Positions 32,005-41,216 of a stretch of DNA of 64,000 bases are shown one piece after another. Where the stretch lies: assembly GCA_951394045.1 (NCBI GenBank), contig OX595989.1:2852001-2916000 (forward strand), given 5' to 3'. The DNA is from Nitzschia sp. DOCU1. Taxonomy: Eukaryota; Bacillariophyta; Bacillariophyceae; Bacillariales; Bacillariaceae. Each line of letters starts with the position of its first letter. The stretch's first letter is position 1. A program made the position numbers and the translations under genes. The notes under the pieces were generated by a model. It was given only the letters and a program-made list of their open reading frames with translations, was not told the origin of the DNA and did not search any database.

Positions 32005-33180
32005 ATGAAGCTTTCTAACGCAACCGTCGCGGCCGTCGCCGCTATCCCTCGGAACGACATGATGAAAAGGGGTTTTCAACGCGCTCCAATCCCTATCCAA
32101 CGTGAACCGGAAGTGATTGTGAACAAAGAGAAGCTTGTGACCTTCAAGTGCCGCAACATTCCCGACGATCCAAACTCGACTCAGTTTGAACTCTCGATTC
32201 TGCCTTTCAATGGCGACGAGTCGGCCGAGACCTGGTTTCGCTTGCAAGACAAGGCGGAAAAAGTGATCAAGGGGCAGAACTTGACCACTGGTCCGCAGAG
32301 GTACGAGTTCTATCGCCGTATCCTCATCGGAAAGGCTCTCGCCAGGTTCGAAGAGTCGGCAGCAGCCGCTGGAAACGAAACGATTGCAAATCTCAAGGCG
32401 ACCCTACAAGGAGTAACCAATTACGTTCTCCCGGCTCGTGCACTTCAAACTCAGAAACGCTACATGCGCCGTTTGTGTCGCAAGCCTCCCGAGATGACCA
32501 TGAAGGAGTATATCAGTCGCTTCCAGCAGCTCAACCATTATTTGGCGTTGTTTGATACTACGCGTGGCGACAGGAACAAGCTACCCAAGGACGAGATTAT
32601 CGAGCATGCAGAGTTTGCTATCCCCGCTAGTTGGCGTCAGCAGATGATCCTACAAGGTTTTGAGCCGATTGATCACACTTTGGATGAGTTCACCCAGTTC
32701 TGTGAGCGCCTCGAATTCACTGAAAAGTTACATGAAGCTAATCACGTCCGTAAGCCAAAGCCAGATGGCAACCATCCCCCGAAGGGGAAGCGAGACCCGC
32801 GAATGGATCACTCGAAGGCCGCTATTAAGCGCGGCCCTAATGACAAGACTCCTCCCTTTAAATGTGCCTACCATGGCCCCAACTGGTCCCACAACACTGG
32901 GGACTGCAAGATGGTGGTGGCGCAGGCCCAGAAGATGGCTGCCGCCCACGGAAATTTCATCAAGAACGGCGAAAAGAAGCCTCGTTACGGCAACCGTACT
33001 TGGGTACGTGACGATGGCGGCGCCAACAAGAAAGAAGAACTGCATGCCATGATCCAGAACATGGTCAAGGACGCGGTCAAGGACGAACGCAAGCGCAAGG
33101 CGATTGATCCACCCGACGAGGAAAACTTCAATGTGGACGAACTCTTGGCTAACCTTGTCGCTAGCGACGATGAAAACTGA
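32005..33180 (+). CDS. gag: gypsy Gag protein, copy 2
   Basis: 391 aa, same architecture as the Gag of copy 1 (helical core, CxxH..H..C knuckle near residues 287-301, charged tail). Between 32766 and 32845 it differs from copy 1 at about ten bases, giving four residue changes, while the remainder appears essentially identical. The stop is TGA at 33178-33180; the next 12 codons up to the pol ATG contain no stop. Confidence 0.9.
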   Translation: MKLSNATVAAVAAIPRNDMMKRGFQRAPIPIQREPEVIVNKEKLVTFKCRNIPDDPNSTQFELSILPFNGDESAETWFRLQDKAEKVIKGQNLTTGPQRYEFYRRILIGKALARFEESAAAAGNETIANLKATLQGVTNYVLPARALQTQKRYMRRLCRKPPEMTMKEYISRFQQLNHYLALFDTTRGDRNKLPKDEIIEHAEFAIPASWRQQMILQGFEPIDHTLDEFTQFCERLEFTEKLHEANHVRKPKPDGNHPPKGKRDPRMDHSKAAIKRGPNDKTPPFKCAYHGPNWSHNTGDCKMVVAQAQKMAAAHGNFIKNGEKKPRYGNRTWVRDDGGANKKEELHAMIQNMVKDAVKDERKRKAIDPPDEENFNVDELLANLVASDDEN

Positions 33181-33216
33181 AGGTGTGAGCGAGTTGTACA
33201 CGAAAAATCTAGTTTA

Positions 33217-36200
33217 ATGCATAATCATAAGGACGAGTTATCCTATTACAAAGTCTCTGAAAGAGTAGGTGGGAAACGCAAAAATTGCGGATGTGACGAA
33301 GTTTTCGTTTTCCACGAGCAACGCGATGGGGCACGACATGCGCGCCCATCCGTCTATATACCGTCCGAGCCGGGCGAGGTCTTCGCCTCATTGGACCAAT
33401 GCATTAATTACCGTATCGCGGCGGAATCGCACGCGATAACACGACTGTACAACCGGAGCTCACCAAAACGCCAGAAAACCGCGCCAGACGAAATTCCGTA
33501 CTGTTTCGCGCAAATCAACACGCGCCTAGGCAAGGCCAAGGCGGCAGCGTTGACGACGCTACTAGACACCGGAGCATCACGAGGACTGATCTCCGAGAAA
33601 CATGTCAAGAAACTACGTGTCAGGACGACACCATCGAGAACCACCTTCACGACAGCTGGAGGTGTCGTCGAGACACACCGCGAAGTAAAAATCCAGTTTA
33701 AACTTCCGGAATTTCATGCCAATAGGGTGATTGAATGGGTCTTCCAGGTGACATCCGACCTTGGCAACTACGACATGATCATTGGCAGAGATCTTCTGCG
33801 AGAACTAGGTGTCAAGTTCGACTTCAAGACAAGGGAAGTCGAATGGGACTCAGCTGCTATAGCAATGAAGATATATGGCGAGACGCCCGACGAAGACGCC
33901 TGGCAGGCCGACGCAGATGGTGGTGCCAAGTCTATTAAACAAATCTTAGACGCTAAATATGCCCCAGCGGACATTCCGCAGAAAATCTCCGAGATGGACC
34001 ATCTGTCGGAAGAAGATAAATCCGCCCTCAAGACGCTTCTTCAGAAACATGAGACGCTCTTTGACGGCACGCTCGGCACTTGGAAAGGCGAGCCCTATGA
34101 TATCGAGCTAAAGCCTAATGTCACGCCATATCATGCGAGGCCATATCCAGTGCCGAAGGCATATGAACAGACGCTACGCGACGAGGTTGATCGCCTCTGC
34201 GCAGTCGGCGTACTAAAGAAAGTTAACCGCTCTGAATGGGCGGCACCGTCGTTCATCATACCAAAGAAGGACAAGACGGTACGATTCATAAACGACTTTC
34301 GCGAGCTCAACAAGCGAATCAAGCGGAAGCCATTCCCGCTACCAAAGATACAAGAGCTACTGTTAAAACTAGAAGGTTTTCAGTACGCTACTAGTTTAGA
34401 CCTAAACATGGGCTACTACCATGTGGAACTTAGTCCGAACGCAAAGAAACTTTGCACTCTCGTCTTCCCATGGGGAAAATATGAGATGCAGCGACTACCT
34501 ATGGGACTCAGCAATAGCCCCGATATCTTCCAGGAAAAGATGTCGTCGCTGTTCGCAGACCTAGAGTACATACGTACGTACATAGACGATCTTCTAGTAC
34601 TTACTAAGGGTAGTTACCTAGACCACCTAGAGAAACTCGACGTGGTACTACAACGTCTGAAAGACACGGGACTCAAGGTGAACATCAAGAAGTCCTTCTT
34701 CGCGAAAGCGGAGCTCGAATACCTTGGCTACTGGATTACCCGCGACGGCATCCAACCAGTAGCAACCAAAGTGCAAGCAATCCAAGCCATGCTCGCACCG
34801 CGCAATAAAAAGGAACTACGCGCTTTCATCGGTATCGTGAATTATTATCGCGACATGTGGGTGCGCCGTTCGCACATCCTCGCCCCGCTCGCATCACTTA
34901 CGTCGAAAACAGCTAAGTGGGAGTGGACCGGCGCGCACCAAGAGGCATTTGACACGATGAAGAAAATAATAAGTAAGGAGGTTCTCCTAACTTACCCGAA
35001 CTTTCATCTACCGTTTGATATACATACTGACGCGAGCGACACGCAGCTTGGCGCGGTCATCTCGCCGAACGGTAAGCCTATCGCGTTCTATAGTCGCAAA
35101 CTCAATCCCGCGCAGACACGGTATACTACTACCGAGCGGGAACTACTAGCTATTGTAGAGACACTCAAGGAGTTCCGTACGATTCTCCTAGGTCAACAGA
35201 TTCGCGTCTACACCGACCACAAGAATCTAACCTATAAAAACTTCAATACCGAACGCGTTATGCGCTGGCGACTCATCCTCGAAGAGTATGGTCCCGAACT
35301 CGTCTACGTTCGAGGTGAGACGAATGTAGTAGCGGACGCTCTTAGTCGACTTGGTAAGGACGAAAAGCCCTTTACCGAGGCCAATTTCGCAGAGTACTTT
35401 GGGGGCGACGAACTACCTGAAAGCGTCTTCCCCCTTACCTACAAGTACATTATGCGACATCAGCGAAAAGATACCGCGCTGCTCCAAAAGGCAGCGTTGG
35501 ACAGTAGATATAGTGTAAAGGTTTTTCGTGGGGGCGGTAAGAAACGTCCTCTAGTAGTTAGAGATGGTAAGATAGTTATTCCGCAGTCACTCCAACGCCG
35601 ATGCGTTGAGTGGTACCACGAGACACTGTGTCATCCGGGCGAGACCCGAACAGAGCACACGATTCGGCAGCACTTCTACTGGAAAGGACTGCGAGCCGAT
35701 GTCGTCGATATCTGCAAAAAATGCAGGTTGTGCCAATTAACAAAACGCAAGACCCTTAAGTACGGGCACCTACCAATTAAGGAACCCGAGAGCGAACCTT
35801 GGGAAATCCTATGTGTCGATCTCATAGGCCCCTACTCGATTAACCAGGGTAAACGAAATAAGGGTAAACAGAAACAACTCGAGCTTTGGTGCCTTACCAT
35901 GATTGATCCGGCAACTGGCTGGTTTGAGATGGTTCGCGTACCCAATAAAGAGGCTTTTAGTATCGCCGAATTAGCCGAAAAGACGTGGTTCACGAGATAC
36001 CCGTGGCCGCAACAGGTTATTTATGACCGCGGTACGGAGTTCATGGGCGAATTCCGGCGAATGGTCAAGGAAGACTACGGCGTGCTTGCGCGCCCAATCA
36101 CTGCGAGGAATCCGCAGGCGAACGCAATACTCGAACGAGTACACCAAACTATCGGGAACATGATTCGTACGTTTGAACTGCAGCACTCAGACGATACAGT

Positions 36201-36588
36201 CGGACTCGATGGAATCCTGGCAGCCGTGATGTTCGCCGTTCGCGCGACATACCACACTACGCTACAGGCTACGCCGATGCAACTAGTATTCGGTAGAGAT
36301 GCTATTCTCAACACCCGCTTCGAAGCTAATTGGAAGCTCATCCGTGAGCGCAAGATGCAACGCATTGCGAAGAACAATGCGGCAGAAAACAAAACGCGAT
36401 TGCCGTATGAGTATCGCGCAGGCCAACAGATCATGATCAAGCAGGACCAACAACGTAAGTTCGGTGCTAACCCCTACGATGGTCCGTATCCAATCGTCGC
36501 CGTGAATGACAACGGTACAGTACGTATCCAGAAGGGTGCCGTTACTCAGACTTGGAACATTCGTAACATACATCCGTATCATAGTTAA
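33217..36588 (+). CDS. pol: gypsy Pol polyprotein, copy 2
   Basis: 1,123 aa with protease (DTGA), reverse transcriptase (YIDD), RNase H and integrase (HHCC plus DDE), all catalytic motifs present as in copy 1. It has the same reading frame as gag, 36 nt after the gag UGA. The coding region ends 27 bp before the 3' LTR, leaving just the polypurine tract and a short spacer. Confidence 0.93.
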   Translation: MHNHKDELSYYKVSERVGGKRKNCGCDEVFVFHEQRDGARHARPSVYIPSEPGEVFASLDQCINYRIAAESHAITRLYNRSSPKRQKTAPDEIPYCFAQINTRLGKAKAAALTTLLDTGASRGLISEKHVKKLRVRTTPSRTTFTTAGGVVETHREVKIQFKLPEFHANRVIEWVFQVTSDLGNYDMIIGRDLLRELGVKFDFKTREVEWDSAAIAMKIYGETPDEDAWQADADGGAKSIKQILDAKYAPADIPQKISEMDHLSEEDKSALKTLLQKHETLFDGTLGTWKGEPYDIELKPNVTPYHARPYPVPKAYEQTLRDEVDRLCAVGVLKKVNRSEWAAPSFIIPKKDKTVRFINDFRELNKRIKRKPFPLPKIQELLLKLEGFQYATSLDLNMGYYHVELSPNAKKLCTLVFPWGKYEMQRLPMGLSNSPDIFQEKMSSLFADLEYIRTYIDDLLVLTKGSYLDHLEKLDVVLQRLKDTGLKVNIKKSFFAKAELEYLGYWITRDGIQPVATKVQAIQAMLAPRNKKELRAFIGIVNYYRDMWVRRSHILAPLASLTSKTAKWEWTGAHQEAFDTMKKIISKEVLLTYPNFHLPFDIHTDASDTQLGAVISPNGKPIAFYSRKLNPAQTRYTTTERELLAIVETLKEFRTILLGQQIRVYTDHKNLTYKNFNTERVMRWRLILEEYGPELVYVRGETNVVADALSRLGKDEKPFTEANFAEYFGGDELPESVFPLTYKYIMRHQRKDTALLQKAALDSRYSVKVFRGGGKKRPLVVRDGKIVIPQSLQRRCVEWYHETLCHPGETRTEHTIRQHFYWKGLRADVVDICKKCRLCQLTKRKTLKYGHLPIKEPESEPWEILCVDLIGPYSINQGKRNKGKQKQLELWCLTMIDPATGWFEMVRVPNKEAFSIAELAEKTWFTRYPWPQQVIYDRGTEFMGEFRRMVKEDYGVLARPITARNPQANAILERVHQTIGNMIRTFELQHSDDTVGLDGILAAVMFAVRATYHTTLQATPMQLVFGRDAILNTRFEANWKLIRERKMQRIAKNNAAENKTRLPYEYRAGQQIMIKQDQQRKFGANPYDGPYPIVAVNDNGTVRIQKGAVTQTWNIRNIHPYHS

Positions 36589-36605
36589 GTCCTGTCCCTC
36601 CGTCA

Positions 36606-36615
36606 TGGGGGCGGG
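36606..36615 (+). promoter_or_regulatory. polypurine tract, copy 2
   Basis: TGGGGGCGGG lies directly before the 3' LTR and is the likely primer for plus-strand DNA synthesis. Confidence 0.7.
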
Positions 36616-37148
36616 TGCAGTACACTGCTTTGCACGTCGACTCCTTCGAATGATTGTAGTCCAAAATTATTAGTCTACTTAGTCATGTGCGACGTCATGT
36701 GTGATGACGTAGCATGACGAAAGCGTTGCGCGCGGACGCGGACGCTAGGCCGGTCTCCGACATCCTCGGACAGGCCCATAACCTATTGACGTCACCGACG
36801 ACGTGACGTTGCACGACACAGGCATCGCGCATGACTCCTGCTGGTCGAATGCCGATGAGATCCTAGTGTCAATGCCACCTAAGATCTGGCACCTCGATGA
36901 CATTGCGGTGACTATACTTTATTCCAGAGTAGCTGACGACGTCCAAAGAACCCTAGTACAACGTCGTAGCTAATCTACTACAAGATGCATCAACCTCCTG
37001 TTCGGATTGTTGTCGATGCATGTCAAAGGTCTCGACTCTACTAGAACTACGAGAGACTACGAGACAACTTGCATGAGAAATACATCTAGTTTTTAACTTA
37101 GCCATAATTTTTTCACAACTATTTCGATCCTACAAACGACGTAGTGCA
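36616..37148 (+). repeat. 3' LTR of gypsy copy 2
   Basis: 533 bp, one substitution from the 5' LTR of the same copy. TGACGTCA is at 36787-36794. Confidence 0.92.
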
Positions 37149-37152
37149 TCAG

Positions 37153-39504
37153 TCATAACTGGGTTTTTAGTCCTTCAGAGTTCCTTGGCTTAGGATTTCC
37201 CGATCTATGGCCGGAGCAGGCATTCCAACAGATCCTAACTTGCTTGCAATTTGGCCCTGCCGCACCGTGCGACATTACAGGCTGCCTGCTACGCGATATT
37301 CGAGACTCTCTGCGAGTGGAACTCGGGCTACCAGGCTCTCCGTTCACCACGACTTCTACAAGTTCAACCGCTGTACTACGACGACTCAACTACATACCTT
37401 GTGGGAATTCTGCACAGATACTGGCTTCGAATTACACGATGGCCTGGACGATATTCCGGTGCGACGTGAGGGCGACCGCTTCCTCATGGATGTGGTCCAA
37501 GGAATGCCTTTCAAACCAGTTGAACTAGCTGCTATTAACCGGTGCAGGCTACACATGAAGGTCCTGTTCCTATCAGACCTTACCACAGGCGACGGAAAAA
37601 GGCTAGACCCGACCATACTCGGACGCAGACAGCCCATTGACCACTTTGCGTCAATCATCTGGCCACGCGCGGGCACCCCAAACCTCGCTAGCTGGCGTCT
37701 GTGGGACAGAGCTATCTCTCTCCTGGCCAAGGAAGATGACACACACGGCCATCTCCTCCTGTCCCCATTAGGTCGATGGCTAGCGGTACCCACCAATTGG
37801 CCTTGGCTCTACTGCCCCCTTGGAAATCGGCTCTATCATTGTATGGGCGGAAGGTTTGACACGTATGCATGCGCAAGTACGGGACATCGTACCCGCCAAC
37901 CTCGATACCACCGAATTGACGACACTTCGGAGATTCCGCCGTCCGCTCTTCCGACAACAGTGCACCCCCTTCGCTCCCTTCTGTGTCATACTGGGGTGGC
38001 CGCGATTCTCCCTCAGCCAAGACCTGTCGACGACGACACCTGGAGTGCATTGGTTATCGATTCCCCTGCCAACCTATACGCCTTGCTCGAGGGCATTCGT
38101 AACGGTACCGCCGTATGCGTCACTGACGGCTCTTTCAAAAACACAATGGGAACCTCCGCCTTCACTGTCTTGGAAAATATCCTGGCTACCGGTGGTTATC
38201 TGTGTGTCAATATGACACCCGGAGACCCTACCATTATTGATGCATACCGGGCTGAACTGGGAGGCATCTATGGATGTCTCACGCTCCTCAATCGTCTAGC
38301 AGCCAGATTCAATCTTCAGGGCTCCATCACGCTTGGCTGCGACTGCGCCTCCGCCCTCCAGAATCTCCTCAACGAATGGGACCCCAAACCGAACAGGCCC
38401 CACTGGGATCTTCTTTCGGCCATTCGAGCACAGATCCAAGCTTCCCCGCTGCAATGGCGATTCAAGCACGTGAAGGGACATCAAGACCGCACCATCCAGT
38501 ACCGCGACCTGGACTGATGGGGCCAACTCAATGTTGAGATGGACCGCCTGGCCAAGTCATACTGGCAAACCCTGGATCGCCATCGGCCGGCACCATTCTC
38601 CCTCACACCCATGCCGGGACAATGGTCCATTTGGTACCGGAACCTCCGCCTTGCATCCTGGACCCGAGAGCTCTCAACGAGAGTATTTTACAATCCTGCC
38701 ATCATGTCTTACTGGAATAAGAAGGGCGTCCAAGATCCTGTATCCCGAATTGATTGGACATCCTCTGCTATGGCTCTCCGTCTGATTACGGTCCCGCATC
38801 GTCTGTGGCTACCTCGATGGCATAGCGCCATGCTACCAATTGGGCGGAACCTAGCCCAATGGTTTACCAACGGTAGCCCTAACTGCCCCCGTTGCGGAGC
38901 TCCAGAAACTCATCGCTTCCACATCATCCGATGCCCCAAACCATCCGCTGCAGCCGCCTGGACATCGTCGCTTGGGAAATTGACTGACCACCTTGATGTT
39001 CAATACACACACCCCATCCTACGCGATCTTATTCTCTCCCTTCTCACCTCGTGGTACGAAGACCAGCCCTGGCGACCCGACCCAATTGGATCTATCGAGC
39101 TTGACAACCTCATTAGCGAACAAAAGGAGTTGGGGTCTGACAAATTTTTGGATGGCATCTGGTCCCCGAGTTGGGCTGACATTCAACAGCAATATTATGA
39201 GTCGTTGGACCGGAAAACAACCGGTCACCGATGGGCCGCTCGAGTAATCCACCGACTCTGGCAGATTCCATGGAACGCTTGGTGGCACCGCAATCGCTAT
39301 CGGGACAAACTCGAGGACGCGTCCCTCCCGGCGGCACACGCCGCTCTGGACGATCGCATTGCAGCTGCCTTTGCCCACTACTCCAACCATCCCCACCCAC
39401 ACCTTGCCCGCTGGTTCTCACGGCCCTTGGCGGCCGTCCAATCCGAAGATCTTGATTGGAAAGAACGCTGGCTGGAACATGCCGTTTCCACCCGTTCAGC
39501 CTAG
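37153..39504 (+). pseudogene. LINE ORF2, part 3: RNase H and C-terminal zinc motif
   Basis: It begins in the ORF2 frame, but that frame stops at about 37528. From about 37207 the sequence is open in the -1 frame, so a frame change lies between them. The second frame encodes an RNase H domain (CVTDGSF, DAYRAELGGIYG, LGCDCASALQ, VKGHQD). A TGA at 38515-38517 interrupts it just before the last catalytic Asp (LNVEMDRLAK), after which the same frame runs to 39504. The tail holds a C2HC-like zinc motif, CPRCGAPETHRFHIIRC, and a Trp-rich end. These lesions disable ORF2 of this copy. Confidence 0.8.
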
Positions 39505-39641
39505 GTTACCCACTTCCCTGCAGCGTTACACTGTACTCTCACTTACCGGAGGTACCTCTTGTGCGCTTACAAGCCTCTGTATAGGCGGTAGTTTGACATC
39601 GAGTCTCATTAACTTACTAATCCATGTTTTTATATATTATA

Positions 39642-40132
39642 TGGAAGAAAGTTCTGCTTTAAAAAGATCGCAGCCAGCTTGTACGGGCAGCAGCAAGACT
39701 ATTGGTCGACTCAATCGAAAAATCGATTTTGATCGGTTCAGTCGTTGCAACGACCATGGCAGAGTATGGATCATCCGGTGTTTAAAGGGGCTACTATTTG
39801 AAGAGGTTGTCGAGCAGAAATAACTACAATAGGATCTGAATTTGTTGTCTATTTGCTCATGGCTGGTTCTAGTTTTTGCCGTGTGCCCGAACAAACTTGC
39901 ACCACAACATCCTTGCTGCCATCTTAGCGTTTCTCGCGCTTGACACGACTTTGTTCATCGCTAGCCATCACGTTGTTCCGTTTCTTCCCTCCTCCAAGTT
40001 GGTTTTCTGTGTACTTTGACGGTGATGCAGTTCTGCTCTGCGTAGTGGTAGTGGTATGCATGCTGCGAATCGTCCAACTGATGCGTTCCCCAACTGCTCC
40101 ATCCATTTTGCGCACCTTGGGGATTTCGTGTT
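39642..40132. repeat. right copy of 491-bp direct duplication flanking the LINE
   Basis: It matches 19143-19633 with one visible mismatch. It contains the 3' end and 3' UTR of the intact AlkB-like gene. Its left end abuts the T/A-rich LINE 3' end. Confidence 0.85.
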
Positions 40133-40976
40133 TGAATTCTTGCTGGCATTTACCACCCATCACCACAATATCCCCGTCTCGCAAGAGCAATTCATAACTT
40201 TTGGCATTGTTGCCGCCAAATTGCTTGGGATGAAGACGATTCATAGCTTGCGGTTTGGGACGCAGTACAAAGCGACGAGGTCCGCCCCACGAGACACTGA
40301 CAATGGGAATGTCGAGATTTAATTCTCGTTCGTCATCGGCATGAAGTCCAATATTATGATGAGGATGGTACCAATTTACCAGGCAGCAATTGTACACTTC
40401 TGGAGTAGTAGCATCTTTAGAACCATTGGAGGGTGGTATTTCTTTTGGTATTTTGGTAGTCCTGTCTCCGCCTTGTTTTTGTTTTTGTTCGAGAGACAAT
40501 CGAATAATATCTTTTTGTTGTAGCAATTTGGAATATAAGACATTGCAAATATGACACAAATTCAGGATCCATTGTTCGTGTGGAAGACTGGGATCGCAAC
40601 AATGACAGGGCCGTGCTACTCCCGAATATTTGTACGTTGCACCCACTTTGGAGTCGATCACATACATTTGACTGTAGCAATTCTCCAAGGCTCGTTTGCC
40701 ATAGAGTTGCAATGCATGTTGATCTGGTGGATGTGTTTGAAAGACCTGACGAAAGACCTGGCGATTGGGAGGCTTCGCCGTGCGGGGCAAATGCAAGAGC
40801 CAAGACGATGCATTGGTGGTCAGCGGTATGATGGGAGGCAACTCCGCGGGGATTGATTGCAAAAGCATTTCCTTAGTAGGAAGAAGCATAGTGAGGAGTG
40901 CTGCAGTGAGTGGCCGACCAAGAAGATGTATTAAGAAGACACCATCTGAAACAAGCTCGGCGCCTGCTCTTAGCAT
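39924..40976 (-). CDS. AlkB-type Fe(II)/2-oxoglutarate dioxygenase (ALKBH2/3-like)
   Basis: This 350-aa family member would remove alkyl groups from DNA or RNA bases by oxidation. The jelly-roll core shows NWYHPHHNIGLHADDE (the HxD iron ligands), SVSWGGPRRFVLR, GDIVVMGG, the third iron histidine in FKHEIPK and the oxoglutarate arginine in GERISWTIR. The upstream YKYSGVARP segment resembles the nucleotide-recognition part of ALKBH2/3. A Gln/Lys-rich linker is inserted before the core. The C-terminal tail is basic and may be a nuclear signal. The LINE entered this gene at codons near 40132, but the duplication leaves the right-hand copy complete. The ATG at 40976 was chosen over a TTG. Confidence 0.85.
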   Translation of the reverse strand: MLRAGAELVSDGVFLIHLLGRPLTAALLTMLLPTKEMLLQSIPAELPPIIPLTTNASSWLLHLPRTAKPPNRQVFRQVFQTHPPDQHALQLYGKRALENCYSQMYVIDSKVGATYKYSGVARPCHCCDPSLPHEQWILNLCHICNVLYSKLLQQKDIIRLSLEQKQKQGGDRTTKIPKEIPPSNGSKDATTPEVYNCCLVNWYHPHHNIGLHADDERELNLDIPIVSVSWGGPRRFVLRPKPQAMNRLHPKQFGGNNAKSYELLLRDGDIVVMGGKCQQEFKHEIPKVRKMDGAVGERISWTIRSMHTTTTTQSRTASPSKYTENQLGGGKKRNNVMASDEQSRVKREKR

Positions 40977-41216
40977 TTTTAGCAAAAGGTTCTGTTGCGC
41001 GGCCGGCGTGCCGTTTGGTTGCTGAGTCCCGAAACTTCGTTCCGGGTTCGACTGCTCTGACTACCGGAACTCGTGATTGCAACAAAAAGGGGATGAGATA
41101 TACGCGAGATGAGGAGTGGCCCAGCGAGAATAACCCATCCGCATTTTTCATGACAAGGAAGATTCAGACCATCACCAATCAACTCACAAGGGCTTGGTCG
41201 ACCTCTCTTGTACCAG

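Larger units (their letters stand above)
31419..37148 (+). mobile_element. Ty3/gypsy LTR retrotransposon, copy 2 (5,730 bp)
   Basis: This is the same family and length as copy 1, but on the plus strand. Target duplications are TCAG at 31415-31418 and 37149-37152. Its two LTRs differ by one base (near 31562 versus 36759), and both share bases that differ from both LTRs of copy 1. The two copies are therefore separate insertions from slightly different parents. Both genes are open, so it could be active. Confidence 0.93.
19634..39641 (+). mobile_element. LINE (non-LTR) retrotransposon, 8.54 kb, interrupted by two gypsy elements
   Basis: The element's own DNA is 19634-25271, 31006-31418 and 37153-39641. 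It has a short 5' leader, ORF1 (gag-like), ORF2 (endonuclease, reverse transcriptase, RNase H, zinc motif) and a 137-bp 3' UTR ending in T/A-rich sequence (TTTTTATATATTATA) rather than poly(A). It is full-length at the 5' end. ORF2 carries two gypsy insertions, a frame change and one in-frame TGA, so this copy is no longer active on its own. It transcribes away from AlaX and opposite to the AlkB gene it struck. Confidence 0.88.

Noticed and set aside
25268..37152. 5-bp target duplications (CTGGT, TCAGT) for the gypsy copies
   Set aside because: Five bases match only if the LTR is drawn differently in each copy. With the same TG..CA ends for all four LTRs, the duplication is 4 bp and the next T is shared by chance.
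37207..39504. A separate RNase H/reverse-transcriptase-like host gene to the right of gypsy copy 2
   Set aside because: The preceding frame continues directly from the LINE fragment at 31418 after removal of the gypsy element, so this is the end of LINE ORF2.
19143..40132. The two 491-bp direct repeats as LTRs of one giant LTR element
   Set aside because: The repeats contain host AlkB coding sequence and do not have TG..CA ends, and the internal element is a LINE with its own endonuclease.
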